From assembly GCA_041618535.1 (NCBI GenBank), contig JBFKFP010000054.1:1-15866 (forward strand): DNA of 15,866 nt, written 5' to 3'. Position numbers and translations under genes: made by a program. The notes beneath the pieces are model-generated. The model did no database searches. It was not told the origin of the DNA and saw nothing but the letters and a program-made list of their open reading frames with translations. Of the stretch, positions 1-7,294 are shown piece by piece; within the stretch, counting starts at the first letter, position 1, and every line of letters begins with the position of its first letter. The DNA is from SHLJ01 sp041618535. GTDB taxonomy: Bacteria > Bacteroidota > Bacteroidia > Flavobacteriales > Flavobacteriaceae.

Positions 1-605
1 TCAGGTAGATTTCCTCCGAAAAGTATGTCAGGAACAGCCCATCCTTTGTATTCTCTTGGCCTGGTGTAGATTGGAGGAGCCAACAGATTGTCCTGGAAAG
101 AATCGGTCAAAGCCGAGGTTTCATTTCCTAATACGCCAGGGATAAGCCTTATTACTGCATCACAAAAAACCGCCGCACCTAATTCACCGCCAGACAGCAC
201 GTAGTCTCCTATGGAAACCTCCCTCGTGATCAAATGATCGCGAACCCGCTGGTCAACACCCTTGTAATGACCACATAGCAGGATCAAATTCTCTTTAAGG
301 CTCATTGAATTCGCGACCTTCTGATCTAACTTTTCACCGTCAGGAGTAAGGTAAATGACCTCGTCATAAGGGCGCTCCTTCTTCAAACCGGATATGCACT
401 TGTCGATGGGTTCAATCATCATGACCATACCGGCCCCTCCGCCAAATTGATAGTCGTCAACAGATTTATAGGTATTGGAAGCATAATCCCTCAGATTATG
501 CAGATGAATTTCCACATGTCCCGCCTCGATGGCGCGTTTGAGGATAGAGGCTTCGAAAGGACTCTTTAAAAGCTCAGGTAAAACGGTAATGATATCAATT
601 CTCAT
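1..605 (-). CDS. trmD: tRNA (guanine-N1)-methyltransferase TrmD (3' end beyond the window)
   Basis: TrmD transfers a methyl group from S-adenosylmethionine to N1 of G37 in tRNAs with G36, which prevents +1 frameshifting; it is a cytosolic homodimer. The reading frame opens at an ATG at 605 (MRIDIITVLPELLKSPFEAS) and stays open to the window edge, giving 201 residues of a protein usually near 225, so only the C-terminus is missing. Recognisable parts are the QFGGGAGMVM loop (residues 53-62), and the trefoil-knot SAM-binding segments LLCGHYKGVDQRV (109-121) and SIGDYVLSGGELGA (131-144). Asp168 in ALTDSFQ corresponds to the catalytic Asp169 of the E. coli enzyme. It follows an acetyltransferase gene by 17 bp on the same strand, so it is probably the distal gene of that transcript. 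Identification is secure from the motifs. Confidence 0.96.
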   Translation of the reverse strand, partial: MRIDIITVLPELLKSPFEASILKRAIEAGHVEIHLHNLRDYASNTYKSVDDYQFGGGAGMVMMIEPIDKCISGLKKERPYDEVIYLTPDGEKLDQKVANSMSLKENLILLCGHYKGVDQRVRDHLITREVSIGDYVLSGGELGAAVFCDAVIRLIPGVLGNETSALTDSFQDNLLAPPIYTRPREYKGWAVPDILFGGNLP

Positions 606-622
606 CACCACAAAGATGCAAA

Positions 623-1081
623 TTATCTGGCGTTCCTCGATTTATTAGTCCAGAAATAAAACAGGTCAGGGTCCTTTTTAAAGTCCAGATGCTCATAGAT
701 ATATTGTGAGGGGTTTTCTGCTTCGGTCTGAAGCGCCAGGCCCTTAAGATTATGTTTCCTGCAAAGATCTTTGGCGATATCGATAAGAGCCTTCCCAATT
801 CCTTCCGCTCGGTAATTCTCCTCGACATAAAGGTCATTCAGTAAATACATTCTTTCCATACTTACCGATGAAAAGATAGGGAAGAGTTGGATAAAACCAA
901 CGGCATTTTCATCAACATAAGCTAAAAATATAACCGATTCGTTACCATCTATAAGATCCTTTAAAAACTTTTGAGCTCCCTTGTAATCCGACTTTTGCCG
1001 ATAAAACATTCGGTAAGCATCAAACAGGGGAATAATGTCCGGGAGATGTTCGGCTTTCGCCCTGATAATGCTGAATTCCAT
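623..1081 (-). CDS. GNAT-family N-acetyltransferase
   Basis: This is a 152-residue single-domain GNAT protein, predicted to move an acetyl group from acetyl-CoA to an amine; the substrate cannot be read from the sequence. The hallmark is motif A, a beta strand LNDLYVEENY (81-90) followed by the pyrophosphate-binding loop RAEGIGKAL (91-99). The N-terminal segment (IIRAKAEHLPDIIPLFDAYR) has the usual beta1-alpha1 look, and the C-terminal NPSQYIYEHLDFKKD resembles GNAT motif B, where a late Tyr often acts as general acid. Length is typical. It lies 17 bp upstream of trmD and starts 17 bp downstream of the coiled-coil membrane protein gene, so the three probably share a transcript. Neighbourhood with trmD does not prove a tRNA or ribosomal substrate. 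Confidence 0.88.
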   Translation of the reverse strand: MEFSIIRAKAEHLPDIIPLFDAYRMFYRQKSDYKGAQKFLKDLIDGNESVIFLAYVDENAVGFIQLFPIFSSVSMERMYLLNDLYVEENYRAEGIGKALIDIAKDLCRKHNLKGLALQTEAENPSQYIYEHLDFKKDPDLFYFWTNKSRNAR

Positions 1082-1098
1082 CGGTTATTGATCCCTGA

Positions 1099-1713
1099 TC
1101 AGGAAATGCCTTTTTGCTTGTTTATCTCGTCCTGTAACTGCCTCCTGACCTTTTGCTCCCGTTCAAGGGCTATTCGCCTGTGCTCCTCGAACTCCATTTC
1201 AGTCTCCTCCAGAGATCTTTTAGCGGCCCGGGTAACTGCGTTGCTGTTCCTGAATTTTATAATAAATACCAGAAGCAATATAAAAAGCCCGCCAATTATA
1301 GACCACATGGTTGCGTTATAGGCACCCTTGCTCATCTGCAGGCCGAATAAGGTCATGCTGTCTTTTTCCAAATTGGTGGCATCCAGGTTATTTTGAGTAG
1401 TGTCCAGATTGGTTCGCAAAGACTCGATTTCCGCCTTTTGCGTATTCACAACCTTTTGAGTGGCATCCAACTGCTCGTGGAGTGCTTTCAAAGAGTCAAG
1501 AGTATGAGCTTTAAGCGCATACATCCAATTCTTCTTGATGACCTTGAAGTCCTGCCAGCTGTTGGAACGACGGATTACGTACTCGAATTGATTATCGATT
1601 GTGCCACTGTTAAGGGAGAGTTCCTGGGTTGGAGTTTGTGTGGCCTGGGCATTTAGTTGATTAAAAGATCCTATTAAGACGAAAACAATTGCAATTCGTT
1701 TTAAACAAGTCAT
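1099..1713 (-). CDS. Membrane-anchored coiled-coil protein of unknown function
   Basis: I do not recognise a named family for this 204-residue protein. Its architecture is clear: a cleavable-looking signal peptide (basic MTCLKRI, hydrophobic core, NAQA near residue 24); a short linker; a predicted coiled coil at about 70-118 with three near-repeats LDATQ (82-86), LDTTQ (103-107) and LDATN (110-114); one membrane helix at about 136-153; and a highly charged second coiled-coil tail at about 160-200 rich in Arg, Glu and Gln. The likely topology is a periplasmic coil, one membrane pass, and a cytoplasmic basic/acidic coil. It lies between gap (117 bp upstream) and the GNAT/trmD genes. Only a weak TATATTGG element about 36 nt ahead of the ATG suggests a promoter, so read-through from gap is possible. 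Because of its position it could easily be misnamed after trmD; nothing in it looks like a methyltransferase. Confidence 0.8.
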   Translation of the reverse strand: MTCLKRIAIVFVLIGSFNQLNAQATQTPTQELSLNSGTIDNQFEYVIRRSNSWQDFKVIKKNWMYALKAHTLDSLKALHEQLDATQKVVNTQKAEIESLRTNLDTTQNNLDATNLEKDSMTLFGLQMSKGAYNATMWSIIGGLFILLLVFIIKFRNSNAVTRAAKRSLEETEMEFEEHRRIALEREQKVRRQLQDEINKQKGIS

Positions 1714-1830
1714 TGAGGGTAATTTTTGGTTTGTTGGTTAAATGTCCGCCAATATAATTATTAAATCCAATGCCTTTTTGCCTTGGGGATAAAAAATATA
1801 CCGAAATTATTCACCAGCGGATTTCAGGTT

Positions 1831-3279
1831 CTAATAATAAGTAAAACGTCTAACCTTGGCAATATATTTTGCAAGGCGGATAACCTGTTGGCTGTAACCA
1901 TATTCATTGTCGTACCAGATGTATAGAATCGCATTTTTCCCGTCTTCCCTAACGATGGTTGCTTTACTATCATAGATTGCCGGGGCTGAACTTCCAACTA
2001 TGTCAGACGAAACCAACTCATCACAGAGTTCGTATTTGATCTGTTCTACAAGATCGCCCTGGAGTGCATACTTCTTCATTATCGAATTCATACCGCTAAT
2101 TGAAGTTGAACTCTCAAGATCCAGATTTAAAATTGCCAATGAGCCGTTTGGTACCGGAACTCTTATGGCGTTCGAAGTCAGCTTCCCTTCCAGACTGGGA
2201 AGTGCTTTGGAAACTGCTTTCCCGGCGCCGGTCTCCGTGATGACCATATTCAAAGCAGCGGCTCTGCCCCGGCGATATTTCTTGTGCATGTTATCAACCA
2301 GGTTCTGGTCATTGGTATAGGCATGAATGGTTTCGATATGGCCAGACCTTACCCCGAATGAATCATCAATCACCTTCAGGATAGGCGTAATGGCGTTGGT
2401 TGTGCATGAGGCCGCAGAGAAGATGGACATCTCATCCGGATGATATTCTTTGTGGTTAACACCATGAACTATATTTGGAATTCCCTTTCCCGGGGCAGTG
2501 AGCAAGACTTTACTCACACCCTTCGCCTTAAGATGGCGTCCGAGTGCTTCCTTGTCCCTGAATGCACCGGTATTATCAATTACAAGTGCATCTAATATGC
2601 CATACTCAGTGTAATCGATCTCTTCCGGGCTATTTGCGCTGATCAGGTTAACGGTTGTCCCGTTGATGATTAGCGCTGAATTCTCGTGATCTGCCGAAAC
2701 CGTGCCGTGAAATTCCCCATGAACAGAATCACTTCTCAATAGCGATGCACGTTTCTCAAGGACTGTCTCATCAATTTTTCCCCTTGTTACAATGGCCCGC
2801 AGCCGCAATTGACTTCCTTTTCCGGTCCTCGTCATCAGTTCGCGTGCTACAAGACGCCCGATACGTCCAAATCCATACAACACAACGTCCTTCGGAACCA
2901 CACCGTTAGAATTGCTTGCATCCCTGAGTTTGCTGGCCACGAAACCAGTTGCCGACCCATATTGCTTCTCTTCTATATGGTACTCGTAAGTAAGCTTACC
3001 AATATCGATCTTGGCCGGGGGAAAATCCAGGGTTTTTATGGCCTGAGCAATTTCAACCGAATCAAAAATGGAAATAGGTTTTTGAACAAACTCACCGGCA
3101 TATTCGTGAAGGTTAAGGATCTCACTTACATTTCTGTCGATGAGCTGATTTCTGAACAACACCAATTCAATGGAATTGTCATACCAAAGATCGCTTACAA
3201 TTTTTATGAATTCAACGGTGGCTCTTCTTCGGTCTGCCTGAAAGGCTAATTCCTTTTCGTAGGTCTTACTGGTACTCAT
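1831..3279 (-). CDS. gap: Long-form glyceraldehyde-3-phosphate dehydrogenase
   Basis: GAPDH interconverts glyceraldehyde-3-phosphate and 1,3-bisphosphoglycerate in glycolysis or gluconeogenesis. The 482-residue protein is about 145 residues longer than the standard enzyme. The extra part is an N-terminal region (about 1-128) with no motif I know. The Rossmann glycine loop YGFGRIGR is at 135-142. The substrate segment DSVHGEF is at 184-190. Catalytic Cys292 lies in SAASCTTNAI, and His319 in ETIHAYTNDQ. The family C-terminus NEYGYSQQV is present. Where classical NAD enzymes have Asp after the second strand (INDP), this protein reads IVTRG with Thr165-Arg166, which fits relaxed or NADP use. Long GAPDHs of this kind are known as second copies in Pseudomonas and in flavobacteria; an anabolic (gluconeogenic) role is my inference. 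It has its own promoter candidate and is separated from degQ by a terminator. Confidence 0.94.
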   Translation of the reverse strand: MSTSKTYEKELAFQADRRRATVEFIKIVSDLWYDNSIELVLFRNQLIDRNVSEILNLHEYAGEFVQKPISIFDSVEIAQAIKTLDFPPAKIDIGKLTYEYHIEEKQYGSATGFVASKLRDASNSNGVVPKDVVLYGFGRIGRLVARELMTRTGKGSQLRLRAIVTRGKIDETVLEKRASLLRSDSVHGEFHGTVSADHENSALIINGTTVNLISANSPEEIDYTEYGILDALVIDNTGAFRDKEALGRHLKAKGVSKVLLTAPGKGIPNIVHGVNHKEYHPDEMSIFSAASCTTNAITPILKVIDDSFGVRSGHIETIHAYTNDQNLVDNMHKKYRRGRAAALNMVITETGAGKAVSKALPSLEGKLTSNAIRVPVPNGSLAILNLDLESSTSISGMNSIMKKYALQGDLVEQIKYELCDELVSSDIVGSSAPAIYDSKATIVREDGKNAILYIWYDNEYGYSQQVIRLAKYIAKVRRFTYY

Positions 3280-3316
3280 TAGGTATGGATTTATTCTTTA
3301 GATATAAAATTTGCGG

Positions 3317-3324
3317 CAAAAATA
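3317..3324 (-). promoter_or_regulatory. Candidate -7 box of gap promoter (TATTTTTG)
   Basis: Read on the minus strand, TATTTTTG matches the Bacteroidota -7 consensus TAnnTTTG perfectly. It lies 37 nt ahead of the gap ATG and just past the degQ terminator, which is where a promoter is needed. No TTTG occurs at the expected -33 distance; the nearest TTTG is only 8 nt upstream of the box. The call rests on the -7 box and position alone. Confidence 0.4.
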
Positions 3325-3360
3325 ATATATTTCAAACGTTTTCGTAACCCATTCACATAA

Positions 3361-3404
3361 AAAAATAAACCCCGGTATTTTATATTTTACCGGGGTTTAT
3401 TTTT
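3361..3404 (-). terminator. Intrinsic terminator after degQ
   Basis: Two perfect 17-nt inverted arms, AAAAATAAACCCCGGTA (3361-3377) and its complement (3388-3404), enclose a 10-nt AT-rich loop. The GC core CCCCGGTA/TACCGGGG is followed on the minus strand by a run of T. It starts 15 bp after the degQ stop codon and ends before the gap promoter candidate, so it separates the two units. Its symmetry would allow it to work in both directions, but no plus-strand gene ends here. Confidence 0.9.
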
Positions 3405-3418
3405 CGTTTTTTTCAGAC

Positions 3419-4831
3419 TTACCGACCGAAACTGTAACGTTCTCTTTCTCCTTTTTTATTGATAAGATCTATGGTGATCGGATCTTCTGCTGATCGACTG
3501 GTCATGATGCGCTCAACATCTTCAATTGAATTGATCTGTTCACCATTGATGGCCGTAATTATCACCCCTTCGGAAATACCCATCCTTGTCCAGTAATTCC
3601 TGTAGTAATCTATAGATGTAAGCAACGAGAGCTTAACCCCGTTACCGGCTTTATAAGCCTCCAGGTCGCGCTCACTTGCTTTCCTAAGTGTTCCGATCTG
3701 GGGGACCACATAGGTCTGATTCTTTATCAGCTTTACCGGCAGTACTTTCCTGGATCCGTCCCTCAATATGGTGACATTGACCACATCGTTCGGGCGCTTT
3801 GAACTCAGGAAGCCTTTCATGTCTGCGAATTTGGATATTTCTACGTTGTCTAATTTCTTGATAATATCACCATTTCTGATCCCGGCTTTTTCAGCTCCCG
3901 ATTCCGATTCAACCGAGCTGATGAGGAAGCCCTCAGTTTCATTCAAGCCGTATGCCTCGGCTGTTACACTATTTAAGGCCTGTCCGGTTACTCCAAGGAT
4001 TCCGTTTTGAACATTGCCGAATTCCATGATATCCTGGACCACTTTTTTAGCAATATTACTGGGGACGGCAAATGAGTATCCCACATAATTGCCTGTTTCC
4101 GAGGTAATTGCAGTATTGATGCCGATAAGTTCACCATTGGTATTCACAAGAGCGCCTCCGGAATTTCCACGATTAACGGCCGCATCTGTCTGGATAAACG
4201 ACTGCAAATTTCTTCCTGAGAGATCTCGTGATTTTGCACTGATGATACCTGCGGTAACCGTTGAGTTCAAATTGAATGGATTTCCCACGGCAAGCACCCA
4301 TTCACCGATCTGGGCATTGTCACTGTCTCCGAAGGTTATATATGGAAAGTCCTTATCATAATCAACTTTTAACAGGGCTATGTCGGTCTTGGGATCTGTT
4401 CCGACCAATTCCGCTGTCAGGGCGATATTGTCGTTTGTAGTTATGGTGATCTTCTGAGCTCCTTCAATAACATGATTATTGGTGATGATATAGCCATCCG
4501 GACTGATTATCACTCCTGATCCTGTCCCAACCTGGGCCCTGGGGGTAGATCTCCCGAAAATCAGGTCTTCCAGAGTTGTATAACCCCTGCTTATGGTGGT
4601 GTTCTTGACATGAACAACTGCACCGATGGTATTTTCAGCTGCAAAGGTAAAGTCGGTATCCAGTGCACTATTTAATGCAGCATTAGACACATTGATCACC
4701 GGTTTCTGGGGAAGCTCGAGGGAATTTTCCATCGATCGGTTGTCTTCCTTTTCGAAAAAAATCTTGTAGGCGCCCAAGGTAATGAGTCCGCCCATTGCTG
4801 ATACTAAAATTAAAGTCAAAATCTTCTTCAT
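3419..4831 (-). CDS. degQ: Do/DegQ-type periplasmic serine protease (HtrA)
   Basis: HtrA proteases degrade or refold damaged envelope proteins in the periplasm. The 470-residue protein begins with a signal peptide or anchor (MKKILTLILVSAMGGLITLG). A trypsin-like domain covers about 60-265 with the full triad: His120 in ITNNHVIEGA, Asp150 in DPKTDIALLKV, and Ser224 in RGNSGGALV. PDZ1 covers about 275-365 (NGILGVTGQALN through NVTILRDG), and a second, more divergent PDZ covers about 395-465 (GVIITAINGEQINSIEDVE). Length and two PDZ domains match DegP/DegQ; I cannot separate DegP from DegQ by sequence. It is divergent from dapF with a 129-bp spacer and is transcribed alone, ending at a strong terminator. 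Homologues are often controlled by envelope stress regulators, but no such site is recognised here. Confidence 0.95.
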   Translation of the reverse strand: MKKILTLILVSAMGGLITLGAYKIFFEKEDNRSMENSLELPQKPVINVSNAALNSALDTDFTFAAENTIGAVVHVKNTTISRGYTTLEDLIFGRSTPRAQVGTGSGVIISPDGYIITNNHVIEGAQKITITTNDNIALTAELVGTDPKTDIALLKVDYDKDFPYITFGDSDNAQIGEWVLAVGNPFNLNSTVTAGIISAKSRDLSGRNLQSFIQTDAAVNRGNSGGALVNTNGELIGINTAITSETGNYVGYSFAVPSNIAKKVVQDIMEFGNVQNGILGVTGQALNSVTAEAYGLNETEGFLISSVESESGAEKAGIRNGDIIKKLDNVEISKFADMKGFLSSKRPNDVVNVTILRDGSRKVLPVKLIKNQTYVVPQIGTLRKASERDLEAYKAGNGVKLSLLTSIDYYRNYWTRMGISEGVIITAINGEQINSIEDVERIMTSRSAEDPITIDLINKKGERERYSFGR

Positions 4832-4866
4832 AAGTCCGCGTTTTAGTTAAGTAAAAGGCTAACGGT

Positions 4867-4874
4867 CAAAATTA
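4867..4874 (-). promoter_or_regulatory. Candidate -7 box of degQ promoter (TAATTTTG)
   Basis: On the minus strand TAATTTTG matches TAnnTTTG perfectly and lies 35 nt ahead of the degQ ATG, nearly the same distance as the box upstream of gap. The -33 region 19 nt further upstream is A-rich and lacks TTTG, so this is a half-supported promoter. Confidence 0.42.
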
Positions 4875-4960
4875 AATATTTATTGATCCTTGATTTTAAC
4901 TTTAACGACTATTTAACAGCGCAAAAAGGCTGATTTTATTGCTATCTTTACAACCTCAGG

Positions 4961-5731
4961 ATGAACTTGAATTTCACTAAATATCACGGCACCGGAAACG
5001 ACTTTATCCTTGTCGATAACCGGGATCATAGCTTTCCCAAAGAGCGAGAATTTATTGAAAGCCTTTGCAAAAGGCATTTCGGAATTGGGGCAGATGGGCT
5101 CATTCTTTTAGAGAATGATGTTGAATCGGATTTTATGATGGTCTACTATAATTCTGATGGAAGGCAAAGCAGCATGTGTGGAAACGGCGGACGTTGCATT
5201 GTTCACTTTGCCAATGCACTGGGGATTATTTCCGAAAAAACGGTCTTTAATGCTATTGACGGACTGCATTATGCTGAAATTACCCATGGATCGATAAGGT
5301 TGAAAATGACTGATGTGGATCAGGTAATAGGGAGGAATGACAAAATTATCCTGGATACCGGTTCACCCCATTTAGTCGTGATGCGGGATGAATTAGACGG
5401 GATTGATGTCAAGAGAGATGGCGCTGAGATACGCTATTCTGAAGACTTCAGAAAAGAAGGAATCAATGTGAATTTCGTTAATAAAATCAAGGCCGATACT
5501 TTCAGGGTTCGAACCTATGAAAGGGGGGTGGAGGATGAAACCTTGTCCTGCGGAACAGGTGTGACAGCTGTTGCACTTGCCATGTACTATAGCGGGAGAA
5601 CCCGATCTGAGGAAATAACTGTTCAAACCAGGGGAGGTGATCTCAGGGTCGAATTTAAATTGAACAAAAATAAATTCGAAGAGGTATATTTAACCGGCCC
5701 GGTGGAGGTCGTTTTTAAAGGAAGCCTATGA
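4961..5731 (+). CDS. dapF: Diaminopimelate epimerase
   Basis: DapF converts LL- to meso-diaminopimelate, the last but one step to lysine and the source of the cross-linking residue in peptidoglycan. It is a cytosolic, cofactor-free two-base racemase. The 256 residues show the start motif FTKYHGTGNDFILVDN (5-20), the first catalytic cysteine Cys73 in SSMCGNGGRC, and the second, Cys197, in ETLSCGTGVTAVALA. Length is normal for the family. The ATG at 4961 fits the family's N-terminus. TATCTTTA at 4943-4950, one mismatch from TAnnTTTG, lies 10 nt upstream, which would give a very short leader. Its stop overlaps the next start as ATGA, so it heads a translationally coupled operon of cell-wall genes. 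Confidence 0.97.
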   Translation: MNLNFTKYHGTGNDFILVDNRDHSFPKEREFIESLCKRHFGIGADGLILLENDVESDFMMVYYNSDGRQSSMCGNGGRCIVHFANALGIISEKTVFNAIDGLHYAEITHGSIRLKMTDVDQVIGRNDKIILDTGSPHLVVMRDELDGIDVKRDGAEIRYSEDFRKEGINVNFVNKIKADTFRVRTYERGVEDETLSCGTGVTAVALAMYYSGRTRSEEITVQTRGGDLRVEFKLNKNKFEEVYLTGPVEVVFKGSL

Positions 5732-6261
5732 ATACACTCAAGGGAAAAAATATTTATCTGAGGGCACTGGAACCAGGCGATCTTGATTTTCTTTATGATA
5801 TAGAAAATGATGAGGATATCTGGACAATAGGGAATACGAGAACACCCTACTCAAAATATGTGCTTAAGGCCTACCTTGAAAATGCGCATAAGGATATTCA
5901 TGAGGTCAAACAGCTTCGGCTGGTGATCTGTACAAAGAGAGGAAGAAAAATAGGACTGATCGATCTGTTTGATTTTGAGTTCCACCATCGACGCGCCGGG
6001 TTAGGACTGGTGATCAGGAATGAAGAGGATAGGGGAAAAGGCTATGGAAAAGAGGCCTTAAGTCTGCTTGTTGACTATTGTTTCAAACAACTCAATCTGA
6101 ATCAGGTTTACTGCAATATAGGGGCTGATAATGAAGTAAGCCTGGGTTTGTTCAAGTCGGTGGGATTCGAACAAATAGGTGAGAAAAAAGCCTGGAATTT
6201 GATCGGTGGCACATACCAGGACGAGATTATGTTACAATTACTGAATTCTAATGTATCTTAA
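5728..6261 (+). CDS. GNAT N-acetyltransferase, RimJ/RimL/SpeG-like
   Basis: This 177-residue protein resembles the branch of GNATs that acetylates ribosomal-protein N-termini or polyamines. It begins with the typical KNIYLRALEPGDLDFLYDIEND. The acetyl-CoA loop RGKGYGKEAL is at 102-111, followed by the late motif ADNEVSLGLFKSVGFEQIGE (133-152), in which the Asn-Glu-Val-Ser segment and the KSVGF turn are characteristic. The substrate is unknown; peptide, polyamine or amino-sugar are all open. The ATG overlaps the dapF stop in ATGA, and the 3' end overlaps mltG by 11 bp, so translation is probably coupled through all three. It is not closely similar to the other GNAT protein in the window, near trmD. 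Confidence 0.88.
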   Translation: MNTLKGKNIYLRALEPGDLDFLYDIENDEDIWTIGNTRTPYSKYVLKAYLENAHKDIHEVKQLRLVICTKRGRKIGLIDLFDFEFHHRRAGLGLVIRNEEDRGKGYGKEALSLLVDYCFKQLNLNQVYCNIGADNEVSLGLFKSVGFEQIGEKKAWNLIGGTYQDEIMLQLLNSNVS

Positions 6262-7294
6262 ACGAATCCTCTTAATCATTGTGCTTTTTGGCCTTCTCGT
6301 CTTTGGGATATTCGCGTTTTACGTGTACAACGCCATGTTTGCTGAGAATACTTCTTTTAATAATGAGGAGGCATGTATCTACATTCCTTCCAACGCGTCA
6401 TACGATGAAGTCAGGCAGTATCTGGATCCTCTTCTGCACGATCTGGAGAGCTTCGATGCCCTCGCTAAGCGTAAAAAATATGTGAACAATATTAAGGCCG
6501 GAAAATATTGTATTTCAAGGGGAATGAACAACAATGAAATAATCAACACTATTCGGAGTAAAAATGCCCCGATCAGGTTGTCATTCAACAATCAGAATAG
6601 TCTTGAAGATCTTGCAGGCAGGATATCCGGCCAGATCGAGGCCGATAGTGTGAGCCTCTTAAAGGCGATGACCGATAGTGTCTTCCTCGAGAAGAATGGT
6701 TTCAAAGCCACCACGGCGTTAGGGATTTATATTCCTAACAGTTATGAATTCTTCTGGAATACAAGTGCCGAAGCGTTCCGTGACCGAATGCTTAAGGAAT
6801 ACAGGCGATTTTGGAATAATGACCGGCTCAGAAAGGCCAGCGATGTTGGTTTGACCCCCTCTGAAGTAATCACCCTGGCTTCCATTGTGCATGAAGAGTC
6901 TAAACAAGCTCAGGAGCAACCTCGAATTGCGGGAGTTTACATGAACAGGCTAAAGGCAGGTTGGCCTTTGCAGGCAGATCCTACATTAAAATTTGCCGCC
7001 TACCAGTTACCTGAATACAAGGGTTTGATTATCAAGAGAGTTCTGAATAAACACAAGGAGATAGATTCACCCTACAATACATACAAGAATGCCGGGCTTC
7101 CCCCCGGACCCATCGGAATGCCGGATATCTCTGCTGTCAAGGCTGTTCTTAATTACGAAGATCATAACTACTATTTTTTTGCAGCTGATCCCGATCGCCC
7201 GGGTTTTCACAGGTTCGCAAGAACTCTGGCACAGCATAATCAGAATGCGCGCGAGTACCAGCGTTATTTAAACGAGCAAGGTATAAGACGTTGA
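6251..7294 (+). CDS. mltG: Endolytic transglycosylase MltG (YceG-like)
   Basis: MltG is an inner-membrane enzyme that cuts nascent glycan strands to set their length or release them from the membrane. The 347-residue protein has one N-terminal membrane helix (about 5-28) and a periplasmic YceG domain. The catalytic region ASIVHEESKQAQEQ (210-223) aligns with the E. coli segment around Glu218, making Glu216 the likely catalytic acid. It is followed by IAGVYMNRLKAGWPLQADPT (226-245). Near the end NTYKNAGLPPGPIGMPDISA (276-295) and NYYFFAADPD are also strongly characteristic. The ATG at 6251 lies inside the preceding acetyltransferase gene (11-bp overlap), and the stop overlaps the next gene as TTGA. 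Co-transcription with dapF fits a cell-wall role. Confidence 0.95.
   Translation: MYLKRILLIIVLFGLLVFGIFAFYVYNAMFAENTSFNNEEACIYIPSNASYDEVRQYLDPLLHDLESFDALAKRKKYVNNIKAGKYCISRGMNNNEIINTIRSKNAPIRLSFNNQNSLEDLAGRISGQIEADSVSLLKAMTDSVFLEKNGFKATTALGIYIPNSYEFFWNTSAEAFRDRMLKEYRRFWNNDRLRKASDVGLTPSEVITLASIVHEESKQAQEQPRIAGVYMNRLKAGWPLQADPTLKFAAYQLPEYKGLIIKRVLNKHKEIDSPYNTYKNAGLPPGPIGMPDISAVKAVLNYEDHNYYFFAADPDRPGFHRFARTLAQHNQNAREYQRYLNEQGIRR

Noticed and set aside
1768..1787. Hairpin terminator downstream of gap around the CCAATGCC and GCCTTGG words
   Set aside because: Only the outer CCAA/TTGG would pair; the inner GCC words are direct, not inverted, and there is no T-run on the minus strand.
4943..4950. 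TATCTTTA as a full dapF promoter
   Set aside because: It has one mismatch to TAnnTTTG and no TTTG at the expected distance, so it is mentioned in the gene entry but not listed as a promoter.
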